Shown here piece by piece: positions 43,502 through 50,705 of a DNA stretch of 64,000 nt. Position 1 is the stretch's first letter. The number at the start of each line of letters is the position of its first letter. The translations under genes were made by a program, and so were the position numbers. The DNA lies in assembly GCA_018268515.1 (NCBI GenBank), contig JAFDWK010000013.1, positions 1-64,000 of the forward strand, read 5' to 3'. The notes beneath the pieces are model-generated. The model saw only the letters and a list, made by a program, of their open reading frames with translations, was not told where the DNA came from and did no database searches. This DNA is from Actinomycetota bacterium (GTDB lineage: Bacteria > Actinomycetota > Actinomycetes > Actinomycetales > Microbacteriaceae).

Positions 43502-43664
43502 TAGAATCGCCTGGTCCGGCGCCCGCGCGTCACCCGCGTCCGCGTGCCGGTGTTCGAAAAAGGGGCACGAAGCCCGCAGCGCGACTCGCCGAAGGCGGTG
43601 GACCGGCGCTCCGGCGAGACACATACGGATCCTGTTCCGTTGTCGTCTCGAAAGGACGTTCCGC
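43502..43664 (+). promoter_or_regulatory. Promoter and long structured 5' leader of the ThDP enzyme gene
   Basis: TAGAAT (43502-43507) is a good -10, predicting a ~150-nt leader. Pairings visible by eye: CTCGCCG (43585-43591) with CGGCGAG (43612-43618); GGTCC near 43513 with GGACC near 43600; and CGTC (43644-43647) with GACG (43655-43658), whose loop holds the AAAGG ribosome site. The last hairpin could hide the start signal, as in leaders that control translation. It does not match the TPP riboswitch consensus. It resembles autoregulated leaders in layout, but I cannot name a class. Confidence 0.5.
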
Positions 43665-45311
43665 ATGCCCACCGTCTCCGCCCACGTCGCCCTCACCCTC
43701 GCCCAGCACATCGACGCCGTCTTCGGCGTGATGGGCAACGGCAACGCCTACTTCCTCGACGCGATCGAGACCCAGACCCAGGCCGTGTTCACCGCCGTGC
43801 GGCACGAGCAGGGCGCCGTCGTCGCGGCCGACGCGCACTACCGCGCGTCCGGCCGCATCGCCGTCGCGACCAGCACCTACGGCGCCGGCTTCACCAACAC
43901 GCTCACCCCGCTCGCCGAATCGGTGCAGGCGCGCATCCCGCTCGTGCTCGTGGTCGGCGACGAGCCCACGAGCGGTCCGCGCCCCTGGGACGTCGACCAG
44001 ATCGCGCTCGCGTCGGGCGTCGGCGCCCGCACCTACACCGTGGGCCGCGCCGATGCCGCGGCCACCACGGTCATCGCGATCGAGCACGCGCTCACCTACC
44101 GGGTGCCGGTGGTCCTCGCGATCCCCTACGACGTCGCCGCTCTCGAGGCCGGCGACGTGCCCGCCGCCCCCGCGCCGCGCGTGCCGGCGCCGCTGGTTCC
44201 GAAGGGCGAGTTCGCCGAGGGAATGCTCGACCGGATCGCCGCGGCCCTGCGCTCGGCGAAGCGCCCGTTCCTGCTGGCGGGCCGCGGCGCCTGGCTCGCC
44301 GGAGCGGGTGAGCCCCTGGGAGCGCTGGCCGATGCGACGGGAGCGCTCACCGCGTCCTCCGCGCTCGGCCGCGGGGTGTTCCCCGAGCAGCGCTTCGACC
44401 TCGGCGTGACCGGCGGCTTCGGCGCCGAAGGTGCGATGGAGCTCATCCGTGAGGCCGACGTCGCCGTGGTGTTCGGCGCCTCCCTCAACCAGTTCACGAT
44501 GCGGTTCGGGACGCTGTTCGCCCCCGGCACGCAGGTCTTCCAGATCGACGTGGCCCCCGCGGCCACGCACGCGCACGTCGGCGGATTCGTGCGCGCCGAC
44601 GCCCGGCTCGCAGCCGAGGCGCTGGTGTCGCGGCTGCAGGGTGCCGAGGGTTCCGGCTGGCGGGAGAGCGTCGACGTCGCCGCGGCGCGCGCCTACGAAT
44701 CCGGCGACGAGACCGCGCCCGACGGCCGGCTCGACCCGCGCTCCGCCGCGCGCCGCATCGCCGAGCTGCTCCCTGCGGACCGCGTCGTGGTCTCGGACGG
44801 CGGGCACTTCATCGGCTGGGCGAACATGTACTGGCCGGTCGCGTCGCCCGACCGGATGATGATGATCGGCACCGCGTTCCAGGCGATCGGCCAGGGCTGG
44901 CCGAGCGTCGTCGGCGCCACGCGCGCCCGCCCGGAGGCGACCGTCGTGCTCACCTCCGGCGACGGCGGCGGCCTCATGGCGATCGCCGATCTCGAGTCGG
45001 CCGTGCGCGCCGCCGGAGGCCGGGGAATGGCCGTGATCTGGAACGACGCCGCCTACGGCGCCGAGGTGAACCTGTACGGCCTCAAGGGCCTGGCCCGCCA
45101 GCCCATGCTCATCCCCCAGGTCGACTTCGCCGCCTTCGCCGCCGCCGTCGGCGCGGAGGGCGTCGCGGTGCGCACCCTCGCCGACCTCGACCGCCTCGCC
45201 GCCTGGACCGCCGAGGATCCGGCGGCCCGGCCGTTCCTCGTGCTCGACCTGCGGATCTCGGGCGACGTGATCGCGCCGTACCAGGAGGAGATCATCCGCG
45301 TGAACTCCTGA
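43665..45311 (+). CDS. Thiamine-diphosphate-dependent enzyme (acetolactate synthase-like superfamily)
   Basis: 548-aa three-domain ThDP enzyme. PYR domain with catalytic Glu48 in VRHEQGAVVAADAHYRASG; central domain (ALRSAKRPFLLAGRGAWLAGAG); PP domain with GDGGGLMAIADLESAVRAAG..VIWNDAAYG near residues 430-465. It decarboxylates or ligates a 2-oxoacid; whether it is an acetolactate synthase, a decarboxylase or another family member cannot be settled, and no small regulatory subunit follows. It stands alone behind a structured leader and is followed by a hairpin element. Confidence 0.85.
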   Translation: MPTVSAHVALTLAQHIDAVFGVMGNGNAYFLDAIETQTQAVFTAVRHEQGAVVAADAHYRASGRIAVATSTYGAGFTNTLTPLAESVQARIPLVLVVGDEPTSGPRPWDVDQIALASGVGARTYTVGRADAAATTVIAIEHALTYRVPVVLAIPYDVAALEAGDVPAAPAPRVPAPLVPKGEFAEGMLDRIAAALRSAKRPFLLAGRGAWLAGAGEPLGALADATGALTASSALGRGVFPEQRFDLGVTGGFGAEGAMELIREADVAVVFGASLNQFTMRFGTLFAPGTQVFQIDVAPAATHAHVGGFVRADARLAAEALVSRLQGAEGSGWRESVDVAAARAYESGDETAPDGRLDPRSAARRIAELLPADRVVVSDGGHFIGWANMYWPVASPDRMMMIGTAFQAIGQGWPSVVGATRARPEATVVLTSGDGGGLMAIADLESAVRAAGGRGMAVIWNDAAYGAEVNLYGLKGLARQPMLIPQVDFAAFAAAVGAEGVAVRTLADLDRLAAWTAEDPAARPFLVLDLRISGDVIAPYQEEIIRVNS

Positions 45312-45341
45312 CCGGATCCCGGCGGGCAGCGCACTGGTTTC

Positions 45342-45422
45342 GGGAGGAGAACGCGCGTTCGGGAGGAAGGATCCCCGGATCCGCTCCGCCCGAGAGCGAG
45401 TTCTCCTCCCCAGCGCGCGTTC
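45342..45422. repeat. Interleaved hairpin element (H5) after the ThDP gene
   Basis: GGGAGGAGAAC (45342-45352) pairs with GTTCTCCTCCC (45400-45410), and overlapping GAACGCGCG (45349-45357) pairs with CGCGCGTTC (45414-45422). The two stems share bases and interleave, so they compete. Location suggests a transcription end or switch between the ThDP gene and the toxin-antitoxin pair. Confidence 0.8.
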
Positions 45423-45457
45423 CCTGTCCGAGCGCGCGCCTCACATCATCACCTATC

Positions 45458-45487
45458 CGCGATATCGCGCATCAGTGATACCCTGAT
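45458..45487. promoter_or_regulatory. Promoter/operator of the XRE-MNT antitoxin gene
   Basis: Perfect palindrome CGCGATATCGCG (45458-45469) followed by ATCAG-N7-CTGAT (45471-45487), which includes a TGATAC -10-like box 11 nt before the ATG. No ribosome site is visible, so the mRNA may be leaderless. Autorepression by the fused XRE domain is likely. Confidence 0.55.
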
Positions 45488-45491
45488 CTTC

Positions 45492-45971
45492 ATGGGACGG
45501 GCGGCCGAGGTGATCCGCGACGCGAGAGCGCGCGCCGGGCTGACCCAGGTCGAGCTCGCCCGCCGCAGCGGCATCGCGCAGAACGTGATCAGCGACTACG
45601 AGCGCGGCAAGCGCGAGCCTTCCTTCGGCGCGGTCGACGTCCTGATGAATGCGGCCGGACTGACCATCGAGTACGCACCGCTCTCCGAACTGGAGCGCGT
45701 CCGGCGCAAGCGCGACGAGATCGTCGCAGTGCTCGCCGCGCACGGCCTCACGAACGCAGGCATCTTCGGCAGCGTCGCGCGTGGCGAGGAGACGCTCACG
45801 AGCGACATCGATCTGCTCGTCGATGTGCCGCCTGGCGTCGGACTCTTCGCGATGCTTCGCGCACAAGGCGAGCTGGAGACATTGCTCGGCCGCACTGTCG
45901 ATCTGATCCCCCGTGAGGGCTTGAAGCCCGATGTCGCCTCGAATGTCAGCCGCGACGAGGTGCTGCTATGA
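45492..45971 (+). CDS. XRE-MNT fusion antitoxin (nucleotidyltransferase)
   Basis: 159-aa protein combining a Cro/CI helix-turn-helix (residues 5-60: IRDARARAGLTQVELARRSGIAQNVISDYERGK) with a minimal nucleotidyltransferase domain (70-159). Catalytic elements are GSVARGEE (Gly93-Ser94) and the acidic pair Asp105 and Asp107 in SDIDLLVD, plus Asp137. MNT antitoxins such as MntA silence HEPN toxins by adenylylating a Tyr near the active site; the fused HTH would add autorepression. The stop overlaps the HEPN start by 4 nt (ATGA), as in intact modules. Confidence 0.9.
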   Translation: MGRAAEVIRDARARAGLTQVELARRSGIAQNVISDYERGKREPSFGAVDVLMNAAGLTIEYAPLSELERVRRKRDEIVAVLAAHGLTNAGIFGSVARGEETLTSDIDLLVDVPPGVGLFAMLRAQGELETLLGRTVDLIPREGLKPDVASNVSRDEVLL

Positions 45972-46323
45972 CGCGCGCACCACGTGACCGCCTGCTCGAC
46001 ATGCTCGCCTCCTGCGATGCCATGGCCGAGCACCTTGTCCGCGAAGAAGTCGACGAGGGCATACTGTTCGACGCCTTGCGTATGCGTCTGTTCGAGCTCG
46101 GCGAAGCCGCGAAGGACCTGCCGACCGACCTGACCGCGACGGAGCCCGAGATCCCCTGGTCGATGATCACAGGAACACGCGATCGGCTGGCACACCATTA
46201 CTTCGACACGACGCACGCCATCGTCTTCGAGGCCGCACGCCACGAGGTCCGGTGCTCGCACAGGCCGTGCATCGGATGCTGGCCATCGTCGATGAGGCAG
46301 AGCCACCGGAGCGCGCCGGCTGA
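45968..46323 (+). pseudogene. HEPN (DUF86/HepT-like) toxin with single-base frameshift
   Basis: The first ~94 residues are a normal HEPN RNase: EGILFDALRMRLFELGEAAKD, then the active site RDRLAH (Arg71, His76, an Rx4H form) with the neighbouring Tyr78 that MNT enzymes modify. At about 46249 the frame slips. Adding one C (GTC-CCG-GTG) restores ARHEVPVLAQAVHRMLAIVDE..ERAG with a stop at 46321-46323, the expected family ending. As it stands, the frame runs on to 46594, antisense to the next gene. It is either an inactivated toxin beside a live antitoxin or a sequencing error. The catalytic residues precede the break, so a damaged protein might keep some activity. Confidence 0.85.
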
Positions 46324-48210
46324 TCACGCCTCCAGGAAGGCGCCCTCCAGGAACGAGGCGAGCTCGGCCACGCCGTCGAGCGGCAGGATCGCGGCGACGT
46401 ACTGGTCCGGCCGGACCACCACCACCACGCCATCACGAGACAGCTCGCGCTCGGCGAAGATGTCCGTCGTCGACCAGTGCGAGGGCGCCGCGGCGTACAG
46501 CTTCTCCCAGTCGGTGAGACCGAGCGGGCCGGTCTTCGGCTGGAACAGCGCGGGCGCGGTCGTGACGTCCAGCTCCTCGTACGGCTGCTGGTAGACGGCC
46601 TTCACGTCGAACACCGCGTCCACGTCACCCTCGGGCGGGGTGAAGCGCGCGAGCACCGGGGCCGCCGCATCCGCCCACGCGTCCAGTCCGGCGCCGGTGG
46701 CGTCGCCGAACGCATAGACCCGCCAGCGGCCGTCGGCCTTGGCGTGGTGGCCCAGGTGGATGGCGTTGCCGTCGCCGACCCGCACCACCTCGGCGCTCTT
46801 GAAGCGCTTGCCGAGCGGGAACCCGGCGGCGAGCGCCTGATGCGCGTCGGATCCGGTGATCATCGACGAGGTGTACTGGGTCATGAATCCCGAGGGGAAC
46901 TCGGCCGTGGCCAGGTAGTAGGTCGCCAGCTCCTGCGGATCCGAGATCTCCTCCGGCTTGCGCGCCATCAGCGAGGACCATTCGCGGTCGAAGTCGATCA
47001 GCTGCTGGGCCACCGGATGCCGCTCGGCGCCGTACGTCGACAGCAGCGCGGCGGGCGCGCGGCCGGTGAGCACCGAACCGAGCTTCCAGCCGAGGTTGAA
47101 GCCGTCCTGCATCGACACGTTCATGCCCTGCCCGGCCTTGGCGCTGTGCGTGTGGCACGCGTCACCGGTGAGGAAGACCCGCGGCGCGGCGGCGGATCCG
47201 GGATCGACGTCATCGAAGCCGTCGGTGATCCGGTGCCCGACCTCGTAGACGCTGTGCCAGGCGACCTGCTTCACATCGATCGCGTACGGGTGCAGGATCT
47301 CGTTGGCCTTCGCGATGATCGCCTCGATCGGCGTCGCGCGCACGGCGTGGTTGTCGTCGGCCGCGACCTCGCCGAGGTCGATGTACATCCGGCTGAGGTA
47401 GCCGCCCTCGCGCGGGATGTGCAGGATGTTGCCGGCCTCGGCGTTGATCGCGCACTTGGTGCGCCAGTCCGGGAAGTCGGTGTTGACCAGCACGTCCATG
47501 ACGCCCCAGGCGTGCGCGGAGATCCCGCCGACGTGCTTGCGCCCGATGGCCTCGCGCACGCCGCTGCGGGCGCCGTCGCAGCCGGCGACGTACTTGGCGC
47601 GGATCGTGCGCTCCTCCCCCTCGCCGGCCCCCGAGCCTGTCGAAGGGCCGGCGACGTGGCGCACCCGCACCTCGACCGGGTACTCGCCCTCGTCGTGCAC
47701 GGTGAGGCCCAGGAACTCCACGCCGTAGTCCGGCACGATCCGGCCGGGGCCGTCGGCGGCGGCCTCGGCGAAGTAGTCCAGCACGCGCGCCTGGTTCACG
47801 ATCAGGTGCGGGAACTCGCAGATGTCGAAGGCGTAGTCGGCGGTGCGCGCGGTGCGGACGATGTTCTGCGGGTTCTCCGGGTCCGGGCCCCAGAAGTTCA
47901 TCCAGCCGATGTTGTAGGCCTCGGCGACGATCCGCTCGGCGAAGCCGAACGCCTGGAACGTCTCGACGCTGCGCGGCTGGATGCCGTCCGCCTGACCGAG
48001 CACGAGGCGGCCGTCGCGGCGCTCGATGATGCGCGTCGTGACGTCCGGGTACTGCGACATCTGCGCGGCGAGCAGCATGCCGGCGGGGCCGGATCCGACG
48101 ATGAGCACATCGACCTCGTCGGGGAGGTCCGCGGGCCGATCGATACCGGTGCCTGCGGCGGGGAGCACCCGCGGGTCGTGGGAGACGTATCCGTGGTGGT
48201 GGAACTGCAT
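46324..48210 (-). CDS. FAD-dependent aromatic hydroxylase (phenol hydroxylase/3-hydroxybenzoate 4-monooxygenase type)
   Basis: 628-aa flavoprotein: FAD fold VLIVGSGPAGMLLAAQM, VAGCDGARSGVREAIG and GDACHTHSAKAGQGMNVSMQDGFN, then the thioredoxin-like C-terminal domain found in phenol 2-monooxygenase and MobA-like enzymes. It places an OH ortho to an existing phenolic OH. Next to a complete lower homoprotocatechuate pathway, it is the best candidate to make 3,4-dihydroxyphenylacetate from a hydroxyphenylacetate, since no HpaB/HpaC is present. Residues about 188-195 (GPSTGSGA) are encoded by an in-frame copy of the dispersed repeat. Divergent from its likely IclR regulator. Confidence 0.88.
   Translation of the reverse strand: MQFHHHGYVSHDPRVLPAAGTGIDRPADLPDEVDVLIVGSGPAGMLLAAQMSQYPDVTTRIIERRDGRLVLGQADGIQPRSVETFQAFGFAERIVAEAYNIGWMNFWGPDPENPQNIVRTARTADYAFDICEFPHLIVNQARVLDYFAEAAADGPGRIVPDYGVEFLGLTVHDEGEYPVEVRVRHVAGPSTGSGAGEGEERTIRAKYVAGCDGARSGVREAIGRKHVGGISAHAWGVMDVLVNTDFPDWRTKCAINAEAGNILHIPREGGYLSRMYIDLGEVAADDNHAVRATPIEAIIAKANEILHPYAIDVKQVAWHSVYEVGHRITDGFDDVDPGSAAAPRVFLTGDACHTHSAKAGQGMNVSMQDGFNLGWKLGSVLTGRAPAALLSTYGAERHPVAQQLIDFDREWSSLMARKPEEISDPQELATYYLATAEFPSGFMTQYTSSMITGSDAHQALAAGFPLGKRFKSAEVVRVGDGNAIHLGHHAKADGRWRVYAFGDATGAGLDAWADAAAPVLARFTPPEGDVDAVFDVKAVYQQPYEELDVTTAPALFQPKTGPLGLTDWEKLYAAAPSHWSTTDIFAERELSRDGVVVVVRPDQYVAAILPLDGVAELASFLEGAFLEA
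47626..47649. repeat. Dispersed repeat inside the aromatic hydroxylase gene
   Basis: GAGCCTGTCGAAGGGCC with flanking GGCCCC, the same element as at 4791 and 52917, lies in frame in a probable surface loop of the hydroxylase. Confidence 0.75.
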
Positions 48211-48286
48211 CGTCGTCGATTCCTTCCTGACGGCGCCGTCGGGGCTTCGCTCTGGACCGCGCGGTTCTTGCGCGGGGACGTTGATT

Positions 48287-48321
48287 GTTCTATATTCGAA
48301 CAGATCGTTCTACTATTGAAC
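48287..48321. promoter_or_regulatory. Paired IclR operators
   Basis: Two perfect GTTC-N7-GAAC boxes, GTTCTATATTCGAAC (48287-48301) and GTTCTACTATTGAAC (48307-48321), spaced 20 bp (two helical turns) apart, in the AT-rich gap between the hydroxylase and iclR starts. Strong candidate binding site for the adjacent IclR protein. Confidence 0.8.
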
Positions 48322-48369
48322 ACAGACTATCCGAGGTCGCTCGCGCGATCAAGGCGGTGAGGAGGATCC

Positions 48370-49068
48370 ATGGCCGACGCCCCGGCATCGCAGACCCTGA
48401 GCCGCGGAATCCGGATCCTGGAGGTGCTCGCCGACGCGCGCGGACCGCTCTCGATCGACGAGATCGCCGCCGCGCTCGGCGTGCACCGATCGATCGCGTA
48501 CCGGCTGCTGCGCACGCTCGAGGATCACGGACTCGTCTTGCGCGACGCCTCGGGGCTCGCCGCGCTCGGACCGCGAATGGCCGCCCTCGCGGCCGGCGTC
48601 GCCCACGATCTGCAGGCCGAGGCCCTGCCCGAACTCACGGCCGTCGCGAACGATCTCGGCATGACCTGCTTCCTCGCGGTGCTCGACGGCGAGGAGTGCA
48701 TCACGCTGGCGAGCGTGGAGCCCCGGCATGCCGTCGCCAGCGTCGCCCAGCGCCCCGGCGCGCGGCACTCGGTCACGGTGGGCGCTCCGGGCAAGGCGAT
48801 CCTCGCACAGCTGCCCGACGCGGAGTGGCCCGAGGCCGCCACCACGGCGCTGCGCACCGAGGCGGCCCGCGTGGTCAGCACCGGGTTCGCGACCAGCCAT
48901 GACGAGGTGATCCCCACCGTGCAGTCGGTCGCGGTGCCACTCGCCCTGCGCGGGCAGCGGCCCGCCGCGATCGCCGTGGTGCACGTCGCCACGACGAACA
49001 CCGACGCGCAGATCGCGGCGCGCCTGCAGCGCTCCGCCGCGACCATCCGCGAGGCGCTCGGGGCCTGA
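48370..49068 (+). CDS. IclR-family regulator of the aromatic hydroxylase
   Basis: 232-aa IclR protein: wing-helix domain (LSRGIRILEVLADARGPLSIDEIAAALGVHRSIAYRLLRTL) and effector domain (LTAVANDLGMTCFLAVLDGEECITLASVEP..VGAPGKAILAQL). GGAGG precedes the ATG. Divergent from the hydroxylase with two operator boxes between, so it likely senses the aromatic substrate and may control the whole homoprotocatechuate island. Confidence 0.9.
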   Translation: MADAPASQTLSRGIRILEVLADARGPLSIDEIAAALGVHRSIAYRLLRTLEDHGLVLRDASGLAALGPRMAALAAGVAHDLQAEALPELTAVANDLGMTCFLAVLDGEECITLASVEPRHAVASVAQRPGARHSVTVGAPGKAILAQLPDAEWPEAATTALRTEAARVVSTGFATSHDEVIPTVQSVAVPLALRGQRPAAIAVVHVATTNTDAQIAARLQRSAATIREALGA

Positions 49069-49097
49069 CCCGGCCGGTCACACGATCCTGCGTTCCG

Positions 49098-49133
49098 CGG
49101 GTCGGTCCTGCATTCGGTCGCCTGACCGACCCG
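49098..49133. terminator. Hairpin between convergent iclR and MHS transporter
   Basis: CGGGTCGGTC (49098-49107) and GACCGACCCG (49124-49133), 10 perfect bp with a 16-nt loop, 29 bp after the iclR stop and 10 bp before the transporter stop. No T-tract; the two-way terminator role is inferred. Confidence 0.6.
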
Positions 49134-49143
49134 CTCCCCGGGC

Positions 49144-50522
49144 TCAGGCCCGCGACAGGCCGCGGATCGGGCTGACGGCCTGCTCGGCCTCGGCCTCCGG
49201 TCCGAGCGGGATGCCGCTGCGGTCGCGCAGCAGCAGCGTCGCGATGAGGCCGATCACGGTCATGCCGGCGAGATACCAGGTCACCGCCATGGTGGATCCG
49301 GTCGCCTGCACGAGCGCCTGCGCGATCGTGGGCGCGAAGGCTCCGCCGAGGATCGCGCCGATCGCGTACGAGATCGAGACGCCCGAGAAGCGGATGGACG
49401 CCGGGAAGAGCTCGGTGTACAGCGCCGCCTGCGGGCCGTAGGTGAGACCGAGGCCGACCGTGAGGATCACGAGCGCGAGGGCGAGCATGCCGACGCTGCC
49501 CGTGTTCACGAGCGGGAACAGCGCGAACACGCCCACGAGCTGCAGGATCCAGCCCGCGATGTACGTGGTGCGCCGGCCGATGCGGTCCGCGAGCAGACCC
49601 GCGATCCAGGTGAAGATCAGCCAGGTGACGCCGGACAGCGTGACGGCCCAGAGCACGTCGGAGGTGGTCAGCCCGATCGGCCCCTTCGGGTCCGTCGCGT
49701 AGCGCTGGATGTATCCGCCGGTCGTCATGTAGCCGACCGCGTTGTTACCGGCGAAGACGAGGGCTGCGATGATCACGAGCAGCGCGTGCTTGCGGAACAG
49801 CTGCACGATCGGCATGCGGGATTCGACCTTGCGCTCGGCGAGCTCGAGGAAGACGGGGCTCTCCTCGACGCGCCGGCGCACGTAGTAGCCGATGAGGATC
49901 AGCACCACGCTGAGCCAGAAGGCCACCCGCCAGCCCCAGGCCAGGAACCACGCCTGCCCGGGGATCGCGAGCAGCGCCAGCACGGCGGAGGCCAGCAGCA
50001 GGCCCAGCGGGACGCCCATCTGCGGCGAGGCGCCGAAGATGCCGCGCTTGCTCTTCGGCGCGTGCTCGACCGCCATGAGCACCGCGCCGCCCCACTCGCC
50101 GCCGGCCGAGATCCCCTGCAGGATCCGCAGCAGCACAAGCAGGATCGGCGCCGCGATCCCGATCTGGGCGCAGGTCGGCAGGAAGCCGACGAGGGTCGTG
50201 GAGGCGCCCATCAGCACGAGCGTCAGCATGAGCACGAAGCGCCGACCGTGCTTGTCGCCGAGGTGACCGGCGAGGAAGGCGCCGAGCGGACGGAACAGGA
50301 AGCTGATACCGACCGTGATGAAGGACAGGATCTGCGCGAAGCCCTCCCCCGCGGGCGCGAAGAACAGCTGCCCGAAGACGAGCCCGGCCGCCGAGGCGTA
50401 GATGAAGAAGTCGTACCACTCGACCGTGGTTCCGATCACGGTGGCGAAGACCACACGCCTTCGGTCGGCGGACGAGGCGATGGTGCCTGTGGGCGTGAAG
50501 CCCGGGAGGATTCTGCGGACAT
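49144..50522 (-). CDS. MHS-type MFS aromatic acid/metabolite transporter, N-terminus apparently frameshifted
   Basis: About 440-460-aa transporter with 12 membrane segments of the metabolite:H+ symporter group: TVIGTTVEWYDFFIYAS, GHLGDKHGRRFVLML (A-motif), RILQGISAGGEWGGAVL. It likely imports the aromatic acid used by the neighbouring pathway. The only ATG with a good ribosome site (AAGGAGAG, ATG at 50522) is in another frame and stops after 28 codons. One extra C at the CCCGGG at 50501-50506 would fuse MSAESSPGFTPTG to TIASSADRRRVVFATV and give a normal 459-aa protein. Otherwise translation must start at the GTG at 50454, without a ribosome site. Confidence 0.8.
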
Positions 50523-50619
50523 GCTCTCTCCTTTGCGTGGGACGTCGTCGTCTTGGCCGACATCGTCGTCGTGCCCGGCACGGTCCGGATCCTGGTGCGG
50601 ACGGATCCGGATCCGGTGC

Positions 50620-50661
50620 TTGCCGGGTCCGACACGGATGATATACGATTTCGAATACGAA
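50620..50661 (+). promoter_or_regulatory. Promoter/operator of the homoprotocatechuate operon
   Basis: TTGCCG (50620-50625), 16-bp spacer, TATACG (50642-50647), followed by the inverted repeat TTCG-AATA-CGAA (50650-50661) at the predicted start point. It lies 45 bp before the FAH-RraA ATG. Candidate site for the GntR regulator encoded in the operon, or for the IclR protein. Confidence 0.5.
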
Positions 50662-50705
50662 GCAAGGGCATCGCCCGAAGCACCCCGATGCGCGAGGAGG
50701 CGCCC

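Noticed and set aside
43502..43664. Leader of the ThDP enzyme considered as a TPP riboswitch
   Set aside because: The conserved CTGAGA and ACCTGAT-type elements of the thi box are absent.
46324..46594. C-terminal extension of the HEPN frame past 46323
   Set aside because: Lies antisense to the end of the aromatic hydroxylase and has no HEPN similarity; it results from the frame slip.
50436..50522. 28-codon minus-strand ORF starting at the good ATG before the MHS transporter, as a leader peptide
   Set aside because: No attenuator hairpin or codon bias is seen, and a one-base correction joins it to the transporter, which is simpler.
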